Part shown: in pieces, positions 1-5,791 of the stretch
Numbering within the stretch: position 1 is the stretch's first letter
Layout of the letters: each line of letters starts with the position of its first letter
Assembly: GCA_964344165.1 (NCBI GenBank)
Contig: CAYFMH010000068.1
Span: forward strand, 1-9,090
Source of the DNA: CAYFMH01 sp964344165
GTDB lineage: Bacteria; Patescibacteriota; Gracilibacteria; UBA4473
Length of the DNA: 9,090 nucleotides
Reading direction: 5' to 3'
Made by a program: the position numbers and the translations under genes
Notes under the pieces: model-generated
The model's input: only the letters and a program-made list of their open reading frames with translations
Told to the model about the DNA's origin: nothing
Databases searched by the model: none

Positions 1-1
1 A

Positions 2-202
2 CTATTTGAGGTAAATGGAGAATATCATTTTTGGGAAAAAACAAACCTTCCTAAATTAATTGAAACAGAAGAATTTTTATACCAAAAAATTGAATACATC
101 CATACAAACCCGGTAAAAAAACAGTATGTTCATTTTCCTGAGGATTGGTGTTGGTCTTCGGCTAGTAAAATCCAAACGAAAATTAAAATTACTGAAATTT
201 AA
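2..202 (+). CDS. IS200-like REP-associated transposase (RAYT), C-terminal part
   Basis: The frame is open from the window edge to TAA at 200-202, giving about 66 C-terminal residues; the start and the catalytic HUH motif lie outside the window. The segment YIHTNPVKKQYV followed by PEDWCWSSA is the characteristic tail of Y1/HUH transposases of the REP-associated type (COG1943), which cut single-stranded DNA at short palindromes. Where related proteins have W-Q-x-x-Y with a nucleophilic tyrosine, this copy reads FWEKTNLP, so the usual tyrosine is not at that position. It may belong to a subfamily with a different arrangement, or be inactive. It differs clearly from the second RAYT at 5792, so the two are not recent duplicates. 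A strong hairpin lies about 20 nt after the stop. The family call is fairly sure; activity cannot be judged. Confidence 0.8.
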   Translation, partial: LFEVNGEYHFWEKTNLPKLIETEEFLYQKIEYIHTNPVKKQYVHFPEDWCWSSASKIQTKIKITEI

Positions 203-222
203 TCTGCTTCTAGAAACTTCTT

Positions 223-245
223 GGAGCAATTTACAAAATTGCTCC
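223..245. repeat. Perfect 10-bp hairpin after the RAYT fragment
   Basis: GGAGCAATTT at 223-232 pairs perfectly with AAATTGCTCC at 236-245 around a 3-nt ACA loop. It sits between the RAYT stop (202) and the RecX start (274). An 8-nt direct repeat CTGCTTCT occurs on both sides, at 204-211 and 256-263. No T-tract follows on either strand, so a classical intrinsic terminator is unlikely. A subterminal hairpin of the kind that IS200/IS605-family enzymes recognise is possible, as is an RNA processing structure in the recX leader. The structure is certain; the role is inference. Confidence 0.6.
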
Positions 246-273
246 TGCTATTAAACTGCTTCTCCACCAAAAT

Positions 274-729
274 ATGACCGATCCTCGCTCCTACGGACTT
301 GCCCTCCTCGCCAAACGAGAATACTCTGAATTTGAACTTCAAGAAAAACTGCAAAAAAAATTTCCTGAAGAATTTGAAAAAATCGAAGAAGTGCTGGAAA
401 CATTCATCGATAAAAAATGGCTGTCGGATACAAGATTTTGTGAAAGCGTGATCCACGATGCGATCCTGACGACTCGATCCGGACCCGTAAAAATTCAACA
501 AAAATTGTGCTGGCAAAAAGGGGTCGCAAAAGATTTGGTCGAAGAAATGCTCGCTAAACTTTATCCAGAAAAAAAACAGATCGGGGTGGCTCAGGAGTTA
601 GCCGAAAAAAAAATGGCCGAGATCAAGCGGCGAGGAAAAACTAAAAATAAATTTGAAGCACAACAAAAAGTTCGGCAATTTTTATTGGGTAAAGGATTTG
701 ATTTTGAAATAATTAGAAAGGTGGTTTGA
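274..729 (+). CDS. recX: RecX family regulatory protein
   Basis: This 151-aa protein matches RecX in length and layout. RecX proteins are small, all-helical modulators that bind RecA filaments in the cytoplasm and usually limit recombinase activity. The N-terminus (residues 6-52) reads A-L-x-LLAKREYSEFEL-x-x-KL, then a segment ending in F-I-D-K-K-WLSD-x-RF, the typical first RecX repeat. The middle (about 53-100) carries the G-P-x-K-I-x-x-KL-x-x-KGV pattern. The C-terminal repeat ends FLLGKGFDFEIIRKVV. It begins with ATG at 274 without a visible Shine-Dalgarno sequence and stops at TGA 727-729. murD begins 46 nt later on the same strand, so the two may share a transcript. No recA is visible here. 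The TGA stop at the expected family length argues against UGA recoding. The call is confident. Confidence 0.87.
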   Translation: MTDPRSYGLALLAKREYSEFELQEKLQKKFPEEFEKIEEVLETFIDKKWLSDTRFCESVIHDAILTTRSGPVKIQQKLCWQKGVAKDLVEEMLAKLYPEKKQIGVAQELAEKKMAEIKRRGKTKNKFEAQQKVRQFLLGKGFDFEIIRKVV

Positions 730-764
730 TTTTTACTTGAAAAAAGAATTTGTTTTTAGTATCC

Positions 765-770
765 AGGAAG
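765..770 (+). promoter_or_regulatory. Shine-Dalgarno site that fixes the murD start
   Basis: AGGAAG lies 5 nt upstream of ATG 776. The same frame can be extended to a TTG at 737, but that codon has no upstream purine-rich site and would add 13 residues (KKEFVFSIQEDS after the start) that MurD proteins do not need. The ATG at 776 is therefore preferred. This is one of the few recognisable ribosome binding sites in the window. Confidence 0.6.
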
Positions 771-775
771 ACAGT

Positions 776-2083
776 ATGAAATTTAAAGAAATTGAAAAAG
801 CAAAAAAAATCTTGATCTACGGATATGGAAAAGAAGGGCAATCAAGCCATAAATTTTTATCGAAGAAATTTCCAAAAATAAAAATAGAGCTTTTTGATGA
901 GGATCCTTTTTCTCCAATTTTTAAAAAGAAATCATTTCCGGATTCCAAAGATCTGATCAGTGGTAAGTATTTCGAAGATTTTGATTTGATTGTGCTTTCT
1001 CCCGGAGTAGCTCGAGAAAAACTATCTCATGTAAACCACAAAAAAATTACAAGCAATACCGAAATATTTTTTGATAACATTCCTGAGGAATTAAGAAAAA
1101 AAGTGATTGGGATTTCCGGGACCAAAGGAAAATCCACCACGACAAAGTTTTGTGCGGAGTTGCTAAAAAATACTGGATTTAAGACCCGGGCTTGCGGGAA
1201 CTTTGGGGTTCCGCTTTTGGATGTCTATGAAAAATACGCCAAAGGGAGTGTGGATTATTTGGTGGTTGAGCTTTCGAGTTATCAGCTCGAGTATTTAGAA
1301 ATTTCTCCAGGGGTGGCGGTTTTTCTCAATCTTTATCCGGATCATTTGGATCGACACAAGACTTACGACAATTACTTTGGTGCCAAACAAAATCTCTGGA
1401 AATATCAAAAGGCGGGAGACACGATGATCTATCCAAAATCAATTCATTCATTTTTTTTGGGGATGAAATTTTCTGGAGTAGTTCTCAAATCTATTCCTAT
1501 GAAAGCATCTGCTTTTCCAAAGGGTTCAATTTTTCAGGCGGCTCATTTTTTGGAGAATTTTGGGACGATAAAAAAGCTTGCTGAATTCCTTAATATTCCG
1601 GAAAAAACAATTGATAGGACCGCTCATGAGTTTAAAGGTCTGCCCCATCGGTTAGAATTTTTTGCGGAAAAAAATGGAATCAAGTTTTATGATGATGCGA
1701 TTTCTACCAATCCTGATTCGACATTAGCGAGTATAAAATTTTTTGGAGACAAGTTGGGGACCATTATCTTGGGAGGGAAAGATCGAGGAAATTCTTTTGA
1801 TAAATTAGTTCGGACAATAAAAGAGGAGACGGGTGCTCAGATGATCGTTTTGGATTCAGAAGTGAGTTCATCAATCCAGAGCAGCTGTCTGAGGGGAGGA
1901 CAGAGGAAGTGTACCAGGTGTGAACATGCAGAAGACTTAGCTGCTGCAGTTGAGTGTGCTTTTGAGATTACTCCCTCGGGCAAGGTGTGTTTGCTTTCTA
2001 CGGCAGCCCCGAGTTATGGGCTTTTTAAAAATTTTGAAGAAAAGGGATGCTTGTTTAAAGAATATGTGAAGCGGTACAAATAA
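776..2083 (+). CDS. murD: UDP-N-acetylmuramoylalanine--D-glutamate ligase (MurD)
   Basis: MurD adds D-glutamate to UDP-MurNAc-L-alanine, using ATP, in the cytoplasmic phase of peptidoglycan synthesis. The 435-aa product is close to the usual family length (about 440). From the N-terminus: a Rossmann-like UDP-binding start (ILIYGYGKEGQS, with SPGV further on); the ATP loop GTKGKST at residues 115-121; VVELSSYQLE at 163-172, the MurD-type version of this motif; the YPDHLDRH metal and carbamyl-lysine region at 187-194; YDDAISTNPDST at 304-316; LGGKDRG at 332-338; and the substrate-binding LSTAAPSYGLFKNFEEKG near the end. The usual SPAxAS is replaced by STAAPS, a modest divergence. A short stretch before the last motifs has four cysteines and is more GC-rich than its surroundings. 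It follows recX co-directionally. An AT-rich 6-bp hairpin (2076-2090) spans the stop codon but lacks a T-tract. Confidence 0.95.
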   Translation: MKFKEIEKAKKILIYGYGKEGQSSHKFLSKKFPKIKIELFDEDPFSPIFKKKSFPDSKDLISGKYFEDFDLIVLSPGVAREKLSHVNHKKITSNTEIFFDNIPEELRKKVIGISGTKGKSTTTKFCAELLKNTGFKTRACGNFGVPLLDVYEKYAKGSVDYLVVELSSYQLEYLEISPGVAVFLNLYPDHLDRHKTYDNYFGAKQNLWKYQKAGDTMIYPKSIHSFFLGMKFSGVVLKSIPMKASAFPKGSIFQAAHFLENFGTIKKLAEFLNIPEKTIDRTAHEFKGLPHRLEFFAEKNGIKFYDDAISTNPDSTLASIKFFGDKLGTIILGGKDRGNSFDKLVRTIKEETGAQMIVLDSEVSSSIQSSCLRGGQRKCTRCEHAEDLAAAVECAFEITPSGKVCLLSTAAPSYGLFKNFEEKGCLFKEYVKRYK

Positions 2084-2215
2084 CATTTGTGAGAAAAAAT
2101 AATTTACAATTTATCAAAAGCGTGCTAAATAAGTGAGGCATTCTCAGCCTTCGTTTGTTTAAGATTATAATTACAAACTTCGGCGGATAAATTATTTTTT
2201 AATCAATTTAATAAA
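2084..2215. other. AT-rich intergenic region with an imperfect stem-loop
   Basis: This 132-nt gap between murD and the small membrane protein contains no convincing gene. It holds a stem-loop with GTTTGT (2153-2158) pairing with ACAAAC (2173-2178), extended by CC at 2148-2149 against GG at 2182-2183 across a mismatched TTC/TTC. The downstream arm runs into TTCGGCGGA. The 16-nt sequence at 2172-2187 recurs, inverted and with 15 of 16 bases matching, at 7550-7565 before the flippase gene. A run of T follows at about 2194-2200, so the stem could act as a weak terminator for murD, although the stem is short and the T-run is set back. Confidence 0.4.
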
Positions 2216-2605
2216 ATGGAATTAGATTTCACACAGCTTTTTACTTCTTCGTATTATTTAGCTTCAAATCCAGGAGGGGATTTTATGCTGGGCTACCTTT
2301 TGTTAGCTTTTTTTATTGCTTTGATTTTCCTCCCTTCTACGATCAAAAAAATGGCCGTGCATAAAAAAGCGCTCAAAAAATCGATGAAAAATCGACTCGG
2401 GAAGTTTATCTTCTTGGGAATTATCGGAGTGATTTTAGTAGCGGCGAGATTTTCTGGTGTGCCGGGATTTTCTATGCGGTTGTGGTTGTATTTGGTTTTT
2501 GTGGGTACTTTGATTGCAATTGGATATACTTTTTATCGAGTGATGAAAGATTATAAGAAAAGATTGGCGTCAGTTGAGAGGGAGAAGAATAAGAGAAAGG
2601 TCTAG
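2216..2605 (+). CDS. Small three-helix membrane protein, unrecognised
   Basis: I do not recognise a named family. The 129-aa product has three hydrophobic segments, at about residues 23-41, 62-79 and 88-108. A strongly basic loop separates the first two (KK, HKKALKKSMKNR), and the C-terminal tail is basic (YKKRLASVEREKNKRKV). By the positive-inside rule this puts the 42-61 loop and the C-terminus on the cytoplasmic side. The start is uncertain. ATG 2216 has no Shine-Dalgarno site, whereas ATG 2285 (residue 24) has a perfect AGGAGG at 2272-2277 with 7-nt spacing, which would give a 106-aa protein beginning just before the first helix. That AGGAGG could also simply encode Pro-Gly-Gly. The gene stands alone between murD and the REPIN-like palindrome. 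No function is proposed. Confidence 0.65.
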   Translation: MELDFTQLFTSSYYLASNPGGDFMLGYLLLAFFIALIFLPSTIKKMAVHKKALKKSMKNRLGKFIFLGIIGVILVAARFSGVPGFSMRLWLYLVFVGTLIAIGYTFYRVMKDYKKRLASVEREKNKRKV

Positions 2606-2611
2606 AAAACA

Positions 2612-2691
2612 TTGTCATCCTCGCGTATGCGGGGATCCATTCAGAACAAACGTTTGATAAGTGTGGATTCCTGCCTGCGCAGGAATGACAA
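2612..2691. repeat. REPIN-like 80-bp paired palindrome between convergent genes
   Basis: Two 28-nt arms, 2612-2639 and 2664-2691, are inverted copies of each other with 21 of 28 positions matching; both begin TTGTCAT and end ATCCA in arm orientation. Each arm folds by itself: the right arm contains TTCCTGC and GCAGGAA around CTGC, and the left arm has a weaker CCTCGC/GCGGGG pairing. The 24-nt spacer contains the 10-bp perfect palindrome CAAACGTTTG (2647-2656), centred on exactly the same point as the whole element. Paired inverted REP sequences of this form are known as REPINs and are mobilised in trans by RAYT transposases. It begins 7 nt after the stop of the upstream gene and ends 7 nt before the stop of the GNAT gene, so it could also serve as a bidirectional transcript end. 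Confidence 0.8.
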
Positions 2692-2698
2692 AAGGGTT

Positions 2699-3166
2699 TT
2701 ATAAATATTTTTTCATTTTTACCGCCGGAATTTCAATTTCATCTGCTTCGTGGTTTAATTCTTTAATGATTTTGAATCCTTGTTTTTTATAAAATTCCAC
2801 AGCAGAAGTGCTGGCCTCTACTTTTATTTCTTTGATTTTTTGTTGTCTAAAAAACTCTTCGGCGTGTTGCATTAGAGATTTTCCAACCCCGGTTCCGATT
2901 TCTGAATATTTTACATAAATCGAAGTGCAGAGGTGTTTTTTGGGAAGTAAGCAGAGATAGCCGACAATTTGATCATTTTCTATGGCTACAAAAATAGATC
3001 TGTTTTTATCTGCAATTTTTTCTTTAATTTTTTCCGGAGTGTCACTTTTTATCCAGGCAGCAATTTGTTCGGACGTGTAATCTTTTCCATTAACTTTTTT
3101 AATAGTTTCCACTAAAAGCCGGCTGATTTCTTCTGCCTCTTCGATTTTTGGCTTTCGGATTTCCAT
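2699..3166 (-). CDS. GNAT family N-acetyltransferase
   Basis: The 155-aa product has the GCN5-related N-acetyltransferase fold, which transfers an acetyl group from acetyl-CoA to an amine. The N-terminus (MEIRKPKIEEAEEISRLL) is the usual first strand and helix. SIFVAIENDQIVGYLCL (57-73) forms the central strands. The glycine-rich acetyl-CoA loop is GTGVGKSLMQHAEEF (91-105), although the Arg or Gln that often precedes it is absent. VEASTSAVEFYKKQGFK (116-132) is the typical end of the fold. The substrate cannot be told from the sequence. The frame stays open upstream to 3253, but the extra 29 residues are almost all Lys, Arg, Gly and Ser and overlap the end of the ATPase gene, so ATG 3166 is chosen. 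The ATPase stop lies only 10 nt upstream on the same strand, suggesting one transcript. Confidence 0.85.
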   Translation of the reverse strand: MEIRKPKIEEAEEISRLLVETIKKVNGKDYTSEQIAAWIKSDTPEKIKEKIADKNRSIFVAIENDQIVGYLCLLPKKHLCTSIYVKYSEIGTGVGKSLMQHAEEFFRQQKIKEIKVEASTSAVEFYKKQGFKIIKELNHEADEIEIPAVKMKKYL

Positions 3167-3176
3167 GTTGCTAATT

Positions 3177-5672
3177 CTAGCCTTTTGATTTTTTCCCTTC
3201 AACTTTCGACTTTTTATCTTCTTCTTGGTCTTTCCCCTTCGTCCTTTTTTCATCCTCTGGCCGTGCCCAGCGAGCGATTTTTTCTTCGACTTGATCTCGA
3301 GGTTTGGCGTATCGTTGTCGTGAGAAGTTTACGACTTTTTGGGCCCTTTCGTCGACCTCTTCTCCAGATGGAAGCTCTGGTGGTGGCAGAGTTGCTCCGG
3401 AGAAAACCGGGGTTGGCATCCCATCTACCAGGATTCGGTTGTAGACCGTATATTTTGGAAGGTTTACGAGATCAATTGGTTGTACCCTTTCTTCATCAAA
3501 CTGCTCAGAAAACACCTTGGCATCATCGACTCCCACCTGAAAAGAAATCAGGCTTCCTACATTCCCAAAGACGGCGGCCTCGACTTCCTCTGACATCTGA
3601 GCCACGTACTGATTGGCCATGGTGAGACTGAGCTTATATTTTCGGGCTTCAGAGAGGATGGTAGCAAAAGCATCAGTTGCAAAGTTCTGAAATTCATCCA
3701 CAAAGAGAGAGAAATCTTTTCGGTCTTTTTCGGCGATATCGGCTCGGCTCATCGCGTCGATCTGGAATTTTGTAATGAGGAGAGATCCTAGCATGGCGGA
3801 ATTGTCTTCTCCGATTTTTCCTTTCGATAGGTTTACGATCACGATCTTACCGGTATCCATCGCAAATCGTAGATCAAGTGTGGATTTTGGTTGCCCAACG
3901 ATATTTCGGATAATCGGTGTGGCGAGGAATTGTCCGACTTTGTTCTGAATCGGTCCGACGGCTTCAGCAAGTTTTTGGGGCGCGAGGGCCGAGAATTCAG
4001 TTTCCCAAAAACTTCGCACCATGGGATCTTCCACGAAATGAAGAATTTTCCTTCGATAGACTGGGTCTACGAGCATTCGAGTAATTCCCAGCATGGTAGT
4101 GTCCGGGGCTTCAACAAGAGCGAGGATAGTATTCCGGAGAAAGTGCTCGAGCCGTGGCCCCCAAGAATCAATATTTAATTTTTTTATCACGCCAATGAGT
4201 CCGGAGGCAACTAATCCTCGTTGTTCTGGGTTTTTCCCCTCGAGCATATTGAAGGCAATCGGGAAGTCTCGATCGGAAGGGTCAAAGAGGACCACATCAT
4301 TGGTTCGATTTTTTGGAACAAAACGAAGCACGGCTTCAGCCACATCTCCGTGCGGATCGATTAAGCCGACTCCTTTTCCGGCTTTGATATCAGAAAAAAT
4401 CATATTCTCCAGCAGGGTAGATTTTCCCATTCCTGTTTTTCCGATGATGTATGCATGACGTCTCCGGTCAGCCTCTCGAAGACCGTATTTGATTTTGTGA
4501 TCTCGGAAATTTGTTTCTCCGATTAGGGTGATGCCTTTTTCTGATTCATCGGGGATATCAACTGGAGGTTCGAGTTTCGCTGATTCTACCCACTGGATAC
4601 TTGGGGTAGTTACCGTCTCTGTCGGGAGATGATACATCGTAGCTAGCTCCTCTTGGGAGAGCATAAAAGGTTTATTTGGACGTCGAAAAAATACGTTTTT
4701 GAAAGTTGAAGAATTGATATCTCGATCAATTGTGGAGACCCCGAAATGGTTCATTTGGGGGAGAGAAAACTGCTGAAACGTCCCCGCGACTTCTCGGATT
4801 TTTGACTCGGCTTGGAGTTCTGTTTGATCTGAATACACGTAAACCGCTCGGATATTTACTCCGAACTGTAGTCGACTTAATTTGTCGTATGAGGCAGAAA
4901 AAACAGTCTCTCGATCATGTCGTCCAGAGGTCTGCGCTTCTCGATCGAGATCTGGTTCATCATCCCCGGATTGGCCCATTTTTTGGGCTTGTGTGTCGGA
5001 GAGTTTTTTCCATCCCAGAAGAAAAAGAATTGTTCCCCATATCGGAAATCGCTGCATCCTCGTATTTTTATCGGGAGAAAGCCGAGCCCATTGATACAAA
5101 TTTCGGAACCAGTCCCATCCCCAAGGAACTCCACCAAAAAATCGTCTGAGTGTTTTTTGGGCAATGGCATTCCATTTGGGTGGGACGGGCGTCACCACAA
5201 ATTGTAAGATTGCCGAATCATGTTTTGAATTTAGGTGTGATAAAGCAGCTGAAATCGGTCCAATCGGATCTTCAAATTTTTGAGAAGCCCGATCTTCAAA
5301 CTGAGGATACCGTTTAAATGGAAAAACCGTTGGCTCTGCAGGACGAATAGTGGCCACCAAAACTTTTTTTTGATCGAATAGTTTTTTGGTGAAGTATTCT
5401 GGCACTTCCGCTATTTCTACTTCGGGATATTGGGCATAAAACTGTGATTTTATGAGGGTTTTGAGATGCGATGGAACTACCACATAAAAATAAATTTTCC
5501 CTCCCACACGAACAATCTCAAAACTGACCGCTTCTTCGCCGGTTTTTTTCGCATTTTTTGATAACAATCCGTGTAAACTTGCCAAAATTTGTTCGAAGGC
5601 CATGGGTCCTCGTTCGTTCATCTTTGGTACCGTTAGTCTCAAAAGGGATTTTTTAACCGTTTTCTTTTTCAT
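3177..5672 (-). CDS. VirD4/TraD-like ATPase (type IV coupling protein family, HerA-FtsK superfamily)
   Basis: The 831-aa product has an N-terminal alpha/beta region (about 10-165, beginning LRLTVPKMNERGPMAFEQIL) and a short hydrophobic stretch at 210-221. A second mixed region (about 255-330) is followed by a RecA-like motor domain. Walker A is GKTGMGKST at 411-419, followed by GVGLIDPHGD at 434-443. Walker B is FSLFVDEFQNF at 654-664 (Asp659, Glu660), and SLTMANQYVAQM at 682-693 fits the TraG/TraD C-terminal motif. Relatives pump DNA during conjugation, but many CPR genomes carry a stand-alone chromosomal version of unknown role, and no relaxase or other type IV secretion gene is visible here. 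The first ATG is kept because the LRLTVPK segment looks like part of the domain. The last 25 residues are a Lys/Glu/Asp/Ser/Gly tail, part of it encoded by degenerate heptanucleotide repeats. The ATPase family is sure; the function is not. Confidence 0.88.
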   Translation of the reverse strand: MKKKTVKKSLLRLTVPKMNERGPMAFEQILASLHGLLSKNAKKTGEEAVSFEIVRVGGKIYFYVVVPSHLKTLIKSQFYAQYPEVEIAEVPEYFTKKLFDQKKVLVATIRPAEPTVFPFKRYPQFEDRASQKFEDPIGPISAALSHLNSKHDSAILQFVVTPVPPKWNAIAQKTLRRFFGGVPWGWDWFRNLYQWARLSPDKNTRMQRFPIWGTILFLLGWKKLSDTQAQKMGQSGDDEPDLDREAQTSGRHDRETVFSASYDKLSRLQFGVNIRAVYVYSDQTELQAESKIREVAGTFQQFSLPQMNHFGVSTIDRDINSSTFKNVFFRRPNKPFMLSQEELATMYHLPTETVTTPSIQWVESAKLEPPVDIPDESEKGITLIGETNFRDHKIKYGLREADRRRHAYIIGKTGMGKSTLLENMIFSDIKAGKGVGLIDPHGDVAEAVLRFVPKNRTNDVVLFDPSDRDFPIAFNMLEGKNPEQRGLVASGLIGVIKKLNIDSWGPRLEHFLRNTILALVEAPDTTMLGITRMLVDPVYRRKILHFVEDPMVRSFWETEFSALAPQKLAEAVGPIQNKVGQFLATPIIRNIVGQPKSTLDLRFAMDTGKIVIVNLSKGKIGEDNSAMLGSLLITKFQIDAMSRADIAEKDRKDFSLFVDEFQNFATDAFATILSEARKYKLSLTMANQYVAQMSEEVEAAVFGNVGSLISFQVGVDDAKVFSEQFDEERVQPIDLVNLPKYTVYNRILVDGMPTPVFSGATLPPPELPSGEEVDERAQKVVNFSRQRYAKPRDQVEEKIARWARPEDEKRTKGKDQEEDKKSKVEGKKSKG
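3180..3214 (-). repeat. Degenerate heptanucleotide array at the ATPase gene end
   Basis: Read on the minus strand from 3214 down, the sequence divides into 7-nt units: AAAAGTC, GAAAGTT, GAAGGGA, AAAAATC, AAAAGGC. The first two are close to the AAAAGTC units in the flippase gene at 7834-7861; the others are decayed. The array encodes the final residues of the ATPase (KSKVEGKKSK) and ends at its stop codon. It also explains the Lys/Arg-rich upstream extension of the GNAT reading frame. The later units are poor matches, so confidence is moderate. Confidence 0.5.
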
Positions 5673-5681
5673 TCAAGTCTA

Positions 5682-5710
5682 TTTTTATCTTATTTTCAAT
5701 AAAAAGTCAA
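5682..5710 (-). promoter_or_regulatory. Candidate promoter for the ATPase gene, possibly near-leaderless
   Basis: On the minus strand TTGACT (5705-5710) is a 5/6 match to the -35 consensus, followed after 17 nt by TAAAAA (5682-5687), a weak -10. Transcription would begin near 5675, leaving only a few nucleotides before ATG 5672; no Shine-Dalgarno sequence is visible there, which fits a near-leaderless message. A second -35-like TTGACA lies at 5725-5730 but has no good -10 at proper spacing. The region is T/A-rich, so chance matches are likely. Confidence 0.3.
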
Positions 5711-5791
5711 GTTTTTTTCTTTTTTGTCAACCCTATTTAATTCTATTTTTATTAATTTTGCAATGGTGTTGTTTTTTTGCATGATTGGAAC

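Noticed and set aside
199..516. Minus-strand open frame opposite recX
   Set aside because: It is an antisense shadow of a well-supported RecX gene and its product is low-complexity, rich in Phe and Lys.
727..729. Possible UGA-as-glycine code
   Set aside because: RecX ends at this TGA with a complete family C-terminus, and reading on gives only nine more codons to a TAG.
737..775. TTG start for murD
   Set aside because: It has no Shine-Dalgarno site and adds residues not needed by the family; ATG 776 has AGGAAG at good spacing.
2076..2090. Terminator at the murD stop codon
   Set aside because: The 6-bp AT-only stem ACAAAT/ATTTGT is weak and is followed by an A-rich run, not a T-tract.
3167..3253. 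Upstream extension of the GNAT reading frame by 29 residues
   Set aside because: The extra residues are nearly all Lys, Arg, Gly and Ser, come from an out-of-frame reading of the repeat-rich ATPase tail, and precede a normal GNAT N-terminus starting at ATG 3166.
4730..5207. Several open frames on both strands within the ATPase gene
   Set aside because: They overlap the well-supported 831-aa ATPase in other frames and show no recognisable domain.
3177..5672. Evidence for an integrated conjugative element
   Set aside because: Only the coupling-type ATPase is present; there is no relaxase, integrase, VirB-like component or attachment site in the window.
5777..5791. TTG start for the second RAYT
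   Set aside because: The family N-terminus (HHRKSIRL) is only a few residues after ATG 5792, which is the more natural start.
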